Below are positions 1-7,809 of a stretch of 64,000 nt of DNA, in pieces. The notes under the pieces are model-generated. The model made no database searches, was not told where the DNA came from, and saw only the letters and a program-made list of their open reading frames with translations. The translations under genes were made by a program, and so were the position numbers. Numbering within the stretch: the stretch's first letter is position 1; each line of letters starts with the position of its first letter. The DNA lies in NCBI GenBank assembly GCA_009693255.1, contig SHXQ01000001.1:1-64000 (forward strand), written 5' to 3'. This DNA comes from Methylotenera sp. (lineage in GTDB: Bacteria; Pseudomonadota; Gammaproteobacteria; Burkholderiales; Methylophilaceae).

Positions 1-45
1 CTCATAATCCGTTGGTGCTGTGTTCGACTCACAGGGGGGCCACCA
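1..45 (+). tRNA. tRNA-Ile2 (CAU anticodon), 3' part only
   Basis: The window opens inside a tRNA. Visible are the anticodon loop CTCATAA (1-7, anticodon CAT), the 3' half of the anticodon stem (8-12), a TGGTG variable loop, a perfect T arm CTGTG-TTCGACT-CACAG (18-34), the 3' acceptor strand GGGGGCC (35-41), discriminator A and an encoded CCA (43-45). A CAT anticodon can mean initiator Met, elongator Met or Ile2 (lysidine-modified, reads AUA). The TTGGT run after the anticodon stem and the GGGGCC-type acceptor end resemble E. coli ileX, so Ile2 is preferred. The 5' half lies outside the window, so the identity elements there cannot be checked. Confidence 0.85.
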
Positions 46-114
46 AAATAGGTTTGCATGATAATGTTATGTAGGCCCTTTCCTTTTCACATATCGTACA
101 TTAAGGAGTTTAAT

Positions 115-360
115 ATGCATGCAACGCAAATCCTTCAATATTTGAAGAAGCATGGTCAATTGGCTGACTGGGAAATAGCCTCGGCCATGGATATGACACT
201 ATCGAACGTACGCAGCTCTCTAACAATTCTTTCAGAGCGAGGCGATATTTCTAGGTGTACCGTGACTAGGTTCTTAGATGGCAAGCCTGTTGAAGGTATG
301 TTATGTCGGGTTGCTGGGACTATCCCACCTAAGGCGCCGGGCAGGAAACCAAGCACCTAA
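115..360 (+). CDS. Small winged-helix DNA-binding protein (81 aa)
   Basis: Short protein with a helix-turn-helix/winged-helix look: an N-terminal helix (HATQILQYLKKHG), an AxxMDMTLSNVRSSLTIL recognition-helix-like stretch (about residues 24-41), then a beta-wing-like segment, ending in a basic, Pro-rich tail (PPKAPGRKPS). The ATG at 115 is chosen over the upstream ATG at 58 because AAGGAG (103-108) sits six bases before it. It stands alone, 70 bp after a tRNA gene, next to a broken gene on the other strand. This is a common place for remnants of integrated elements, but no integrase or att duplication is visible. Target and role unknown. Confidence 0.6.
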   Translation: MHATQILQYLKKHGQLADWEIASAMDMTLSNVRSSLTILSERGDISRCTVTRFLDGKPVEGMLCRVAGTIPPKAPGRKPST

Positions 361-379
361 GACTGTATAGCTTTGGTTT

Positions 380-870
380 TTAAATCGGTTTTGTTTTGGT
401 GGATTCGATAAACGGGTCGTCGAAAAGCTGATCATGCTTTTCAAGTAGGATTGAAATTTTTTCATAGAAATGGTGGTAAATTTAAGCAATGTTGCGGCGA
501 TCTCTCGCGGATAAATATTCATCGGCAAGTATTTGCAACTTTTGCATAATGTCAACGTGGGCCTGACGATGGACGCGAAAGTATTCGTATTTCTCGCTCA
601 CATGTGACCGACTGAGCATAATTTTTTCTTCGTGATCAAAATGCTTACCCGCCAAATCAATAATGTGAAATAAAAAGGAAGGTAATCGACCTTGGCAAGA
701 AATTTGCTGCTCTTGATCGCAAGACCGGCAATCAGGCGTTTCGGCTAAGTGACTGCAAGCACAAGCAATACGTAAGTCATGTAAGTACTTTTGAGCAGCG
801 CGCGTTCTTCTTTAATGACAGTGTAATCGGCAGGCGTTAATTTATGGATAGCTTTGTTATGCATTAGCAT
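380..870 (-). pseudogene. Hemerythrin-like HHE protein, broken by one frameshift and one stop
   Basis: Reading leftwards from the ATG at 870 gives an N-terminal segment ending in ERALLK. A one-base shortage in an A-run (T4 on the plus strand, 789-792) then breaks the frame. The next frame encodes a Cys-rich stretch (ACACSHLAETPDCRSC) followed by LAGKHFDHEEKIM and VHRQAHVDIM, typical iron-binding His/Glu motifs of hemerythrin domains. This frame meets a TAA at 482-484, after which the same frame continues as IYHHFYEKISILLEKHDQL to a final stop at 380. Restoring one A and changing one codon (for example TAA to CAA) gives one protein of about 160 residues. Hemerythrin-like proteins bind O2 or act in signalling. 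The residue pattern is seen directly; the pseudogene status is inferred. Confidence 0.65.
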
Positions 871-924
871 GGCTGAGCCCTTTCTTCGTTAAGTGCCTAC
901 ACACCAATTATTATGGACTGATTA

Positions 925-1152
925 TCAGTCAAAGTCATCTGCATCGTGTGACACCAGATTATCTGTTGCTGCCAGTGGCGCCACTTCGTAACCAGCACCC
1001 ACTAACTTTATTCTATATGCGCATGACGGAAGATGCCCTTCCAGCTTGCCGTTAATTATCGTCGTCTCCACTTTGCAGTAAACACATCGATACCGGTGCA
1101 TTTGATCCTCCAAATGCTCCTGCGGGTAATCGATGTAGTATAATTTTTTCAT
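925..1152 (-). CDS. Small hypothetical protein with a CxxC...HxxxC motif (75 aa)
   Basis: A 75-residue acidic-tailed protein. Residues 23-26 are CVYC, and HLPSC (about residues 40-44) supplies a further His and Cys, so a small zinc-ribbon-like metal site is possible. No signal peptide or membrane segment. The ATG at 1152 is preceded only by a weak AGAG purine stretch. It is flanked by two broken genes and shares no strand with the one following. I do not recognise the family, and expression is uncertain, although the Cys spacing argues against a random frame. Confidence 0.45.
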   Translation of the reverse strand: MKKLYYIDYPQEHLEDQMHRYRCVYCKVETTIINGKLEGHLPSCAYRIKLVGAGYEVAPLAATDNLVSHDADDFD

Positions 1153-1226
1153 TACTTTTTTCTCTAAAAAAATGACAGACTTTACTTTAGTTAGTATAAC
1201 AACAACCCAACCATAAAAAGATAGAG

Positions 1227-1432
1227 ATGAAAATTTTACTCAAGAAATTCGCGAACATACTTACCTTTGCCGCAAGCCTATTCTTCGTTGTAGGGTTGGC
1301 TTATGTCATTGTAAAAACCAGCCTATCGCTGATTTCATTTCAGAAATCGCATTTTGTTATTTAGTGATTGCGGTATTTAATTGCCTTATATTTGGTACTG
1401 CAACCTTGTGGCATAAGAGAACTGAAATGTAA
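1227..1432 (+). pseudogene. Small two-helix membrane protein with a frameshift at an A-run
   Basis: From the ATG at 1227 (GATAGAG just upstream as a weak ribosome site) the frame encodes KILLKKFANILTFAASLFF and a hydrophobic helix, then stops at 1362 with 45 residues. If one A is added to the A5 run at 1313-1317, the reading moves into the frame that gives NQPIADFISEIAFCYLVIAV and a second hydrophobic helix, ending with WHKRTEM at a TAA (1430-1432). The repaired product would be about 68 residues with two membrane helices and Lys-rich ends. Either the 45-residue form is real or the gene is broken. No family recognised. Confidence 0.4.
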
Positions 1433-1466
1433 GATGACCAATTAACGGGTTCAGCAAGCTTTGGAA

Positions 1467-2999
1467 TTAATAATTAGAGCGAATAAAAACATCGCCGTCA
1501 GGTTTCAAGTCAAATGCGATGCAGATGCGCTCTTCATTGGAGTTAAATGGAATGGTGCGATGGAATAAAGAGGACGGAAATAACACGATATCGCCTACGT
1601 TAGGGCTAGCAATGCCTACGGGGAAGTTGCTGTGTTTTTGTGGGTAATTGTCACCATGCAAGCCGTATTCAAAGCAGCCTTCGGTAGGATCCTTTTTGTC
1701 TTTTGGTAGCACCAAATAAACCGCCCCACTAATCCAACCGACTTCATGGATGTGTCTGTCTACATAACCGCCACGACGCAATCTCACATACCAAGAGCTG
1801 GTAAATTCCAATTCACTAGGGAATGATTTAATCAACTCACAATCAGCTCCAGCAAAGTGATTTTTGTAGTTTAAAAACTCTTGTTTGACTATTTCACCTA
1901 GGCGCCTAAAAGAGGGTTCTGGGCGTTTAAATAGATTGCCTGCAGATTGCTTGCCGTTGATAATCATGCCTTGTGCGCGAACTTCAATAGCAGTGTTGTC
2001 AATATCGCTTAGCAAGTCTTTAAGAAATTGGCTGTTGGGCTCAGCAAGTTCGGCAATACTTTTTTGATAGACAAAATCAAAGCCATTTTTGCAAAAATTA
2101 TAAGTATCTTCTACGCCAAAATTGGTGGCATAGTGCGTGGATAAGGTGGCTAAAAATGGCGCATTATGTTTTTTATGGGTGCGGACGATAGCCTCTAATT
2201 TTATTTTGAAATCATCGAAATGCTCAGCTTTGTATGTGCAATACAGCGCGCGCTCTTGCCAGTCATCTAATTGTGATTGTTCAAAGTAGGTCACGGCTTC
2301 ATCAAAGCGGTTTGCGAGATATAAAAACTCGCCCATATTGTAGTTGGCGCCAGGGTGATGAGGATTTAGCGTTAGCGCATCTAAGTAGCTTTTAATCGCT
2401 TCCTCCATATTGCCTTGGTCACGCAAGCATTCACCTAAATAACTGTGCGCATCTGCGTAATTGGGAAACATCGCAATCGCGCGTTTGAAATGAGTGATTG
2501 CTTCATCTAATTTACCTTCGTCGCGCAATGCGGTGCCAAGGTTAAAATGCCCTCTGGGGTCTTCATTGATGCTGAGTGCTTTGCGGTAGTGGCTTATCGC
2601 TTGCTCTAATTTGCCTCGCTTTTGTAATAGTGTGCCTAGATTGCCGTAGGCTTCAAAAAATTGTGCTTGCAAGGCGATGGTCTTGCGGTAGTGACTTTCT
2701 GCCTCATCTAATCGACCTAGATTAGTCAAGGCAATACCTAAGTTAAAGTGCAAGTCAGCTGTATTGGGCTGGATAGCGAGGGCTTTTGAATAGCTATCCA
2801 CTGCAGCGTCAAATTTAGCTAGGCCACCCTGGGCAATCCCTAATATATGGTGCAGAATAAATGCGTTGGGAAAACGCGGCGCCAGTTTTTTGGCCGCAGC
2901 TTCGGCTTCGGCAAGCTTGCCTGAATTGAGTAGCGCCAGTAGCGGCTGCATTTCGAGCTGGCTGGGCTGCTGGTTAAGTGGTGAAGCTGGTTTTGCCAT
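1467..2999 (-). CDS. TPR-repeat protein with C-terminal 2OG-Fe(II) oxygenase domain
   Basis: The N-terminal half (about residues 15-260 of 510) is a run of tetratricopeptide repeats with typical W/Y-G-A-P spacing, e.g. ADLHFNLGIALTNLGRLDEA and HFNLGTALRDEGKLDEAI. The last 200 residues look like the putative 2OG-Fe(II) oxygenase family (2OG-FeII_Oxy_5): SWYVRLRRGGYVDRHIHE, WISGAVYLVLP, GDIVLFPSSLFHRTIPF and ERICIAFD. HIH, FHR and the late Arg are the likely iron and 2-oxoglutarate ligands. Cytoplasmic, with no signal peptide. ATG 2999 is preferred to an in-frame TTG at 3014 because GGCGG lies upstream of the ATG and no ribosome site precedes the TTG. The substrate, probably a protein held by the TPRs, is unknown. 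Confidence 0.8.
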   Translation of the reverse strand: MAKPASPLNQQPSQLEMQPLLALLNSGKLAEAEAAAKKLAPRFPNAFILHHILGIAQGGLAKFDAAVDSYSKALAIQPNTADLHFNLGIALTNLGRLDEAESHYRKTIALQAQFFEAYGNLGTLLQKRGKLEQAISHYRKALSINEDPRGHFNLGTALRDEGKLDEAITHFKRAIAMFPNYADAHSYLGECLRDQGNMEEAIKSYLDALTLNPHHPGANYNMGEFLYLANRFDEAVTYFEQSQLDDWQERALYCTYKAEHFDDFKIKLEAIVRTHKKHNAPFLATLSTHYATNFGVEDTYNFCKNGFDFVYQKSIAELAEPNSQFLKDLLSDIDNTAIEVRAQGMIINGKQSAGNLFKRPEPSFRRLGEIVKQEFLNYKNHFAGADCELIKSFPSELEFTSSWYVRLRRGGYVDRHIHEVGWISGAVYLVLPKDKKDPTEGCFEYGLHGDNYPQKHSNFPVGIASPNVGDIVLFPSSLFHRTIPFNSNEERICIAFDLKPDGDVFIRSNY

Positions 3000-3059
3000 A
3001 TTAGGTGCCGCCAAGTGGTGAGATAATTTTGAACTATGTTTATTCTAGAATAAAACTAG

Positions 3060-4370
3060 TCAACTTGCATCGGTGTCGTTCTGTATTTGTAATCTAGTCG
3101 CTAATTGGCGTAGGAACTTCATGGCCACTTTAGGCTCATCTAAAAGTAAGGTTTCAATGTTGTCAGGGTAAATAATTACAACATCGGCTTGCGCGGAACT
3201 CACTATGGCATCAGCAATCGTCGGCATATTTGATAGTAAAGCCATTTCACCAAAATAGCCCCCCGCATCTATCGTGCGTATCACCTTGCCGAGTCGAACA
3301 AGTTGCACTTGCCCATTAACCAAGTAGTGCAAGTTGCGCGTTAAATCACCTTGGTTAAATATATATCCGCCATGTTGGTAGGTTCGGCCATAGCGCTGCA
3401 ACAGTTTTTTCAGGTAGTTTGATTGAAGTTTAAGCGCGTTATCTGTCGGAGTATCTGAGAATAGTCCTTTTAATATGAGGACATCTTTTTTTCGTAAAGT
3501 GGCAATCAGCTCGGTGCCAAGCAAAAAAACTGTAAAGTTGAAATAAAGCCAAGTAATAGAAATGAATAGATTCTTCATGCTACCGAACACTGAACCGTAA
3601 GATTCGTTGACGGATAAGAATAAAGTAAAAGCAGGGCGCATTAATAACCAAAGAATTGAAGTAAACACGGCACCAATAAAAATATGCTTGATATATAGGC
3701 GAACTGGAAAGAACGCAAAATAGAATGCGGCGATTAATAAAGTGGTCAAGGTCAGCGATGTTAGTACGGTCACAATGCCATATTGAGAAAATTGCTGACT
3801 TGATCCTAAAAAGCCAATGACTTTCTCTAGCATTAGACCGGCAAAGGTAAATAGAAAGAACAGTAGTAACATGCCGATGACCGCGACGAGATCTTTTAAC
3901 TTACGGCGAATAAAAGATGGTGCCTCAGCCAGCGTTGCAATGGTGTAAAAAGTAGAGCGCATGGCGCCGGCTAATGGTGTTACCGCCCAAAGTAAAACAA
4001 ATAGACCGGCGGCACCCCAGGCCGCTTTTTGCTGGGCAGTGTTATACACATCCAACATAATAGCACTACTAAATTTTGGCACTAAGTTACCCATAATAAT
4101 GGCAAGCTTGACCGTTGCGTAGTCCGAGCTAAACACCAGTTGACTTAACAAGAAGAACAATAAGAGCACCAGCGGAATTAGCGCAAACATCGCATAAAAG
4201 GAAAGTGAGGCAGATAAGCCTAGGGTATTGTGTCGCCGAAATGCATCTAACATTTCATGTAGCACAAATAAGGGGGTGTTGTAGCGATGCTTAGCATAAG
4301 CCTCGCGCGGCTTATTCATTGCGCTTTTCAGGCTTGTTTGTAGCTTGCTGACCACAGGCAGTTTTTTCAT
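3060..4370 (-). CDS. YihY/BrkB-family membrane protein fused to a cyclic-nucleotide-binding-like domain
   Basis: Residues about 20-310 are a YihY/virulence factor BrkB-type inner-membrane protein: the HNTLGLSASLSFYAMFALIP opening of the family and about six hydrophobic segments. Residues about 335-430 form a CRP/cNMP-binding beta-roll: GGYIFNQGD, LHYLVNGQVQLVRLG, and the phosphate-binding cassette GGYFGEMALLSNMPTIADA. In canonical cassettes an Arg follows the Pro; here Thr-Ile stands in its place, so cAMP/cGMP binding is doubtful. The protein starts 2 bp after the pip stop without its own clear ribosome site, suggesting translational coupling. YihY proteins are of uncertain function; the older RNase BN name is not valid for this family. 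Confidence 0.85.
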   Translation of the reverse strand: MKKLPVVSKLQTSLKSAMNKPREAYAKHRYNTPLFVLHEMLDAFRRHNTLGLSASLSFYAMFALIPLVLLLFFLLSQLVFSSDYATVKLAIIMGNLVPKFSSAIMLDVYNTAQQKAAWGAAGLFVLLWAVTPLAGAMRSTFYTIATLAEAPSFIRRKLKDLVAVIGMLLLFFLFTFAGLMLEKVIGFLGSSQQFSQYGIVTVLTSLTLTTLLIAAFYFAFFPVRLYIKHIFIGAVFTSILWLLMRPAFTLFLSVNESYGSVFGSMKNLFISITWLYFNFTVFLLGTELIATLRKKDVLILKGLFSDTPTDNALKLQSNYLKKLLQRYGRTYQHGGYIFNQGDLTRNLHYLVNGQVQLVRLGKVIRTIDAGGYFGEMALLSNMPTIADAIVSSAQADVVIIYPDNIETLLLDEPKVAMKFLRQLATRLQIQNDTDAS

Positions 4371-4372
4371 CG

Positions 4373-5332
4373 TTAAGATAAGGTCTTAAATTTTTCGGTA
4401 GCGGCAACTAATGCCGAGATAATGCCGATCTCCATAGCGGAATGTCCGGCATCTTCTATTATATGCAATTCAGCATGCGGCATTGCCTGACCGAGTTCCC
4501 AAGCGGTAATCGGCGGGCATACCATGTCGTATCTGCCTTGAATGATTTGCGTTGGAATATGCGTCAGCTTTATCTTCGCTTCAGCCAGTAAATCACGTTG
4601 ACCCACAAAGCAATGATTCTTGATGTAATGTATCTGCACTCTAGCGCGCGCCAGTTCAACATCGCCATTGACCTCATTGTTTGCTACGGTTGGCCTAGGC
4701 AGCAAACTTATGAGACTACTCTCATAAGCATTCCAGCGGATCGCGGCGGGAATGCTTATGGCTAAGTCATCAGAAAATATAAGTTTTTCGTAAGCTATTA
4801 AAGAATTGTGCCTTTCATGCGCGGGTAAAAATGCGCATAGTGTTTGCCAAGGCATGGGGAAAAATGTTTTCACCTGCCCTAGAAACCAATCCAACTCAGT
4901 GGGACGACTTAAAAATATACCGCGTAATATCAAGCCAGTCACTTGACTGGGATGCTGTATGGCGTAAGCCAACGCTAAGGTACTTCCCCACGAACCACCA
5001 AATACTAGCCACTTATCTATTTCTAGGGCGATACGGATGGCCTCTATGTCAGCCACTAAATCGCCAGTGGTATTCTGCTCGGTAGCGCCTTGTGGTTTGC
5101 TCCGCCCGCAACCCCGCTGGTCAATTAAGACGATACGATAATGCGCGGGATCAAAAAATCGCCGTTGCGTAGGATTGCAACCGCTACCTGGACCACCATG
5201 TAAAAAGACGACCGGCTTTCCTGCGGGGTTTCCGCAAATTTCGTAATAAATTTCGTGTAAACCCCCTAATTTTAGAAGTTTATGATCAAAAACTTCTATT
5301 TCAGGATACAAACTGTAAGTGTTATTTTGCAT
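4373..5332 (-). CDS. pip: Proline iminopeptidase
   Basis: Alpha/beta hydrolase of peptidase family S33, 319 aa, cytosolic, releasing N-terminal proline from peptides (EC 3.4.11.5). Motifs seen: oxyanion-hole HGGPGSGC (45-52), DQRGCGRS (71-78), nucleophile elbow GGSWGS with Ser114, the acid region GRYDMVCPP and the catalytic His in DAGHSAME near the C-terminus. The length matches the family. First gene of a two-gene unit with the YihY-type gene. Divergent from xoxF, with about 300 bp between the two starts. Confidence 0.93.
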   Translation of the reverse strand: MQNNTYSLYPEIEVFDHKLLKLGGLHEIYYEICGNPAGKPVVFLHGGPGSGCNPTQRRFFDPAHYRIVLIDQRGCGRSKPQGATEQNTTGDLVADIEAIRIALEIDKWLVFGGSWGSTLALAYAIQHPSQVTGLILRGIFLSRPTELDWFLGQVKTFFPMPWQTLCAFLPAHERHNSLIAYEKLIFSDDLAISIPAAIRWNAYESSLISLLPRPTVANNEVNGDVELARARVQIHYIKNHCFVGQRDLLAEAKIKLTHIPTQIIQGRYDMVCPPITAWELGQAMPHAELHIIEDAGHSAMEIGIISALVAATEKFKTLS

Positions 5333-5371
5333 TGTTATAATTAAGCTTTCTATTTGATTATAAATGTTATT

Positions 5372-5401
5372 TTTACAATTCTAGCATGTGCTTGGTATAA
5401 T
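5372..5401 (+). promoter_or_regulatory. Candidate sigma-70 promoter P1 upstream of xoxF
   Basis: TTTACA (5372-5377), an 18-bp spacer and TATAAT (5396-5401). TG one base before the -10 makes it an extended -10 element. It points toward xoxF and would give a leader of roughly 220 nt. The motif match is strong; use is not shown. Confidence 0.5.
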
Positions 5402-5441
5402 TTATTGCCCTTAAAAAACTTATTTGCACTGAATTTGAACT

Positions 5442-5460
5442 AATTGTAAGTAAATTGTAA
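5442..5460 (+). repeat. Direct repeat AATTGTAA-N3-AATTGTAA upstream of xoxF promoter P2
   Basis: Two identical 8-mers at 5442-5449 and 5453-5460, 11 bp apart, i.e. about one helical turn. They lie about 45-60 bp upstream of the start expected from the downstream promoter (5469-5497). This spacing and position are typical of tandem sites for OmpR-type response regulators that activate transcription. The repeat is visible; the regulator is inferred and not identified. Confidence 0.45.
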
Positions 5461-5468
5461 CTAATGTA

Positions 5469-5497
5469 TTGCAATTCGTGTGTGACTAGAATATAGT
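5469..5497 (+). promoter_or_regulatory. Candidate sigma-70 promoter P2 of xoxF
   Basis: TTGCAA (5469-5474), a 17-bp spacer and TATAGT (5492-5497), predicting a start near 5504 and a leader of about 125 nt. The leader contains a small stem-loop CACAT-GAAA-ATGTG (5506-5519). The AATTGTAA direct repeat lies just upstream of the -35, so this promoter could be activator-dependent. Confidence 0.5.
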
Positions 5498-5628
5498 TCT
5501 GTACGCACATGAAAATGTGATGTGAAATAGACTCAATTATTTGCTAAAAATTTGAGATAACATCAAAAGCTTTGGCAGGTAAAAAGTTTATTTTAAAAAC
5601 CCTTAGTAGTTCAACTTTGGAGATTAAA

Positions 5629-7506
5629 ATGCAAATCAACAAGATCAAATTAGCACTAGGTTTAGTGGCTGGTTTATCAGTGGCAATGCCAATGGTAGCA
5701 TCAGCAGCAACAGATACTGATGCCGCAATAAAAGATGCAAACAATTGGGCACACCCACGCGGCGGCTACATGAATCAAGGTTACAGCGAGTTAGCGCAAG
5801 TTAACAAAGGTAACGTTAAAAACCTTAAAGCAGCATGGACATTCGCAACCGGTGTAAACCGTGGTCACGAAGGTTCACCTGTTGTTGTTGGTAACATGAT
5901 GTTTGTACATACAGCGTTCCCAAACAATGTATATGCACTTGACTTAAACGACAATCAAAAAATCGTTTGGTCATATTTCCCAAAACAAGATCCATCAGTA
6001 CAAGCTGTTTTATGTTGCGATAACGTAAACCGCGGTCTTGGTTACGGTGACGGTAAAATCTACCTTCAACAAAATGATGGTAACTTGCTTGCTTTAGACG
6101 CTAAAACAGGTGCTAAAGTATGGTCAACATTAGTAAACGACCCAAAAGTCGGCGCTACTAACACCAATGCCCCGCACGTGATTAAAGATAAAGTGCTAAC
6201 AGGTTGTTCAGGTGCTGAGTTTGGTGTTCGTTGCTTCATAGCAGCTTACAACAGCAAAGATGGTTCATTAGCATGGAAAGCATACTCAACAGGTCCTGAT
6301 GCTGAAATGTTAATCGGCGCTGATTTCAACAAAGATACACCTGAGTACAGTGCACTATCAGTTTACCAAGACGTAAACGGTGGTAACAAACAAGGCGGTT
6401 CTTTCACAGCATTACCAAATGACCAAATCAAATTTGGCGAAAAAGAACTTGGTACACGTACATGGTTAAAACCACAAGCAGTTAAAGATGGTTGGCAACA
6501 TGGTGGTGGTTCTGTATGGGGCTGGTGGCCGTATGATGCTCGTACAAACTTAGTGTATTACGGAACAGGTAACCCATCAGTATGGAACCCAGATGTCCGT
6601 CCAGGCGATAACAAATGGTCTATGACTGTTTTTGCTCGTGACTTAGACTCAGGCGTTGCTAAATGGGGCATGCAAATGACTCCACATGATGAGTGGGATT
6701 ATGATGGTATTAACGAAGTAATCTTGTTTGACAAAGGTGGTAAAACATACGCATGGCATCATGACCGTAACGGTTTTGCGTACACTTGGAATGCTGGTAA
6801 CGGTAAATTAATTGCTGCTGAAAAAGTACACCCATTTGTTAACTGGGCAACTGGTGTTGATATGAAAACAGGCGTGCCTAAAAAACTAGCTTCTGCTTCA
6901 ACTCACCAAGATTACAATGCTAAAGGCGTTTGTCCAGCTGCATTGGGTACTAAAGATCAACAACCAGCAGCATACTCACCAAAAACTGGTTTGATTTACA
7001 CTCCATTGAACCACGTATGTATGACATACGAGCCAGTTGAGTCTAAATACGTTGCAGGTCAACCATGGGTAGGTGCTACATTGACTATGTTCCCAGGTCC
7101 AGACGGTGTGATGGGTGGTTTCGGTGCTTATGATCCTATGACCAACAAAAAAGTATGGTACAACAAAGAGAAATTCTCTGCTTGGGGTGGTGCTTTAACA
7201 ACTGCTTCAAACTTAGTATTCTTCGGTACTTTGGATCGTTGGTTTAAAGCTGTTGATGCATCATCAGGTAAAGAACTTTGGAAATTCCAAGTAGGTTCTG
7301 GCGTGATTGGTAATGCATTTACATACGGTCACAAAGGTAAACAACACGTTGGCGTGCTATCAGGTATCGGTGGCTGGGCTGGTGTGGCGATGAACCTTGG
7401 TATGACTAACCCAACAGACGCTTTAGGCGCTGCGGGTGGTTATGCTGAATTAGTAAAATACAACGCGGCTCCTGGCGGCGGTGCATTAACAGTATTCAGC
7501 CTATAA
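5629..7506 (+). CDS. xoxF: Lanthanide-dependent PQQ methanol dehydrogenase XoxF
   Basis: Periplasmic quinoprotein alcohol dehydrogenase, 625 aa, oxidising methanol with PQQ. Signal peptide 1-26 (cut after VASA). Seen: vicinal disulfide Cys129-Cys130 (VLCCDN), Glu197 in GCSGAEFGVRC, Asn315 in GTGNPS, catalytic Asp357 and, two residues on, Asp359 in DEWDYDG. That extra Asp marks the lanthanide (Xox) type; calcium MxaF enzymes have Ala there. Start ATG 5629 follows TTTGGAG; the reading frame runs upstream to a TTG at 5572, but that extension would precede the signal peptide. Uniform A/T-ending codon choice suggests high expression. Followed by a strong terminator, so largely monocistronic. Membership of clade XoxF4, usual in Methylophilaceae, is inference. 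Confidence 0.96.
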   Translation: MQINKIKLALGLVAGLSVAMPMVASAATDTDAAIKDANNWAHPRGGYMNQGYSELAQVNKGNVKNLKAAWTFATGVNRGHEGSPVVVGNMMFVHTAFPNNVYALDLNDNQKIVWSYFPKQDPSVQAVLCCDNVNRGLGYGDGKIYLQQNDGNLLALDAKTGAKVWSTLVNDPKVGATNTNAPHVIKDKVLTGCSGAEFGVRCFIAAYNSKDGSLAWKAYSTGPDAEMLIGADFNKDTPEYSALSVYQDVNGGNKQGGSFTALPNDQIKFGEKELGTRTWLKPQAVKDGWQHGGGSVWGWWPYDARTNLVYYGTGNPSVWNPDVRPGDNKWSMTVFARDLDSGVAKWGMQMTPHDEWDYDGINEVILFDKGGKTYAWHHDRNGFAYTWNAGNGKLIAAEKVHPFVNWATGVDMKTGVPKKLASASTHQDYNAKGVCPAALGTKDQQPAAYSPKTGLIYTPLNHVCMTYEPVESKYVAGQPWVGATLTMFPGPDGVMGGFGAYDPMTNKKVWYNKEKFSAWGGALTTASNLVFFGTLDRWFKAVDASSGKELWKFQVGSGVIGNAFTYGHKGKQHVGVLSGIGGWAGVAMNLGMTNPTDALGAAGGYAELVKYNAAPGGGALTVFSL

Positions 7507-7574
7507 TTTAACTTTACAGTTTTTTAGTAATATTAAGTTGTAACTAGATACAAGCTAGTTCAAACGTAGTAAAT

Positions 7575-7606
7575 AAAAACACCCCGATTCGTCGGGGTGT
7601 TTTTTT
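7575..7606 (+). terminator. Rho-independent terminator after xoxF
   Basis: Perfect 9-bp stem ACACCCCGA / TCGGGGTGT closed by a TTCG tetraloop (7579-7600), followed by seven T (7600-7606) and preceded by an A-rich tract. It separates xoxF from xoxJ. Confidence 0.93.
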
Positions 7607-7809
7607 ATGGCGGATGACATTTAAAATTCAATAAGCAGTGCGAAATTTAGATATAAATCCCTTATCTAGCAGCAAATTAGTTACAATCATGTGTTGTACT
7701 TGTCGCGGTGCTTGGGCTGTGTAATGGTAAGAACTTTTTTATTAGGTAAGAACTCTATAGATTTAAGCGGCTATTTATAAGCTGATAATTAGATGATAAG
7801 GAATAAACA
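7607..7809 (+). promoter_or_regulatory. xoxJ upstream region with a 10-bp direct repeat
   Basis: The segment between the xoxF terminator and xoxJ carries GGTAAGAACT twice, at 7726-7735 and 7745-7754 (19-bp period, nearly two helical turns). I see no convincing -35/-10 pair, but xoxJ needs its own promoter because xoxF is terminated upstream. The ribosome site AAGGAA precedes the xoxJ ATG. The repeat is a candidate regulator site. Confidence 0.35.

Noticed and set aside
1-45. tRNA-Met assignment for the CAT anticodon
   Set aside because: The variable region TTGGT and GGGGCC-type acceptor resemble tRNA-Ile2 more closely; only half the gene is visible, so this is not absolute.
301-555. 84-codon minus-strand frame
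   Set aside because: It is an alternative frame through the hemerythrin-like pseudogene and overlaps the winged-helix gene; no family features.
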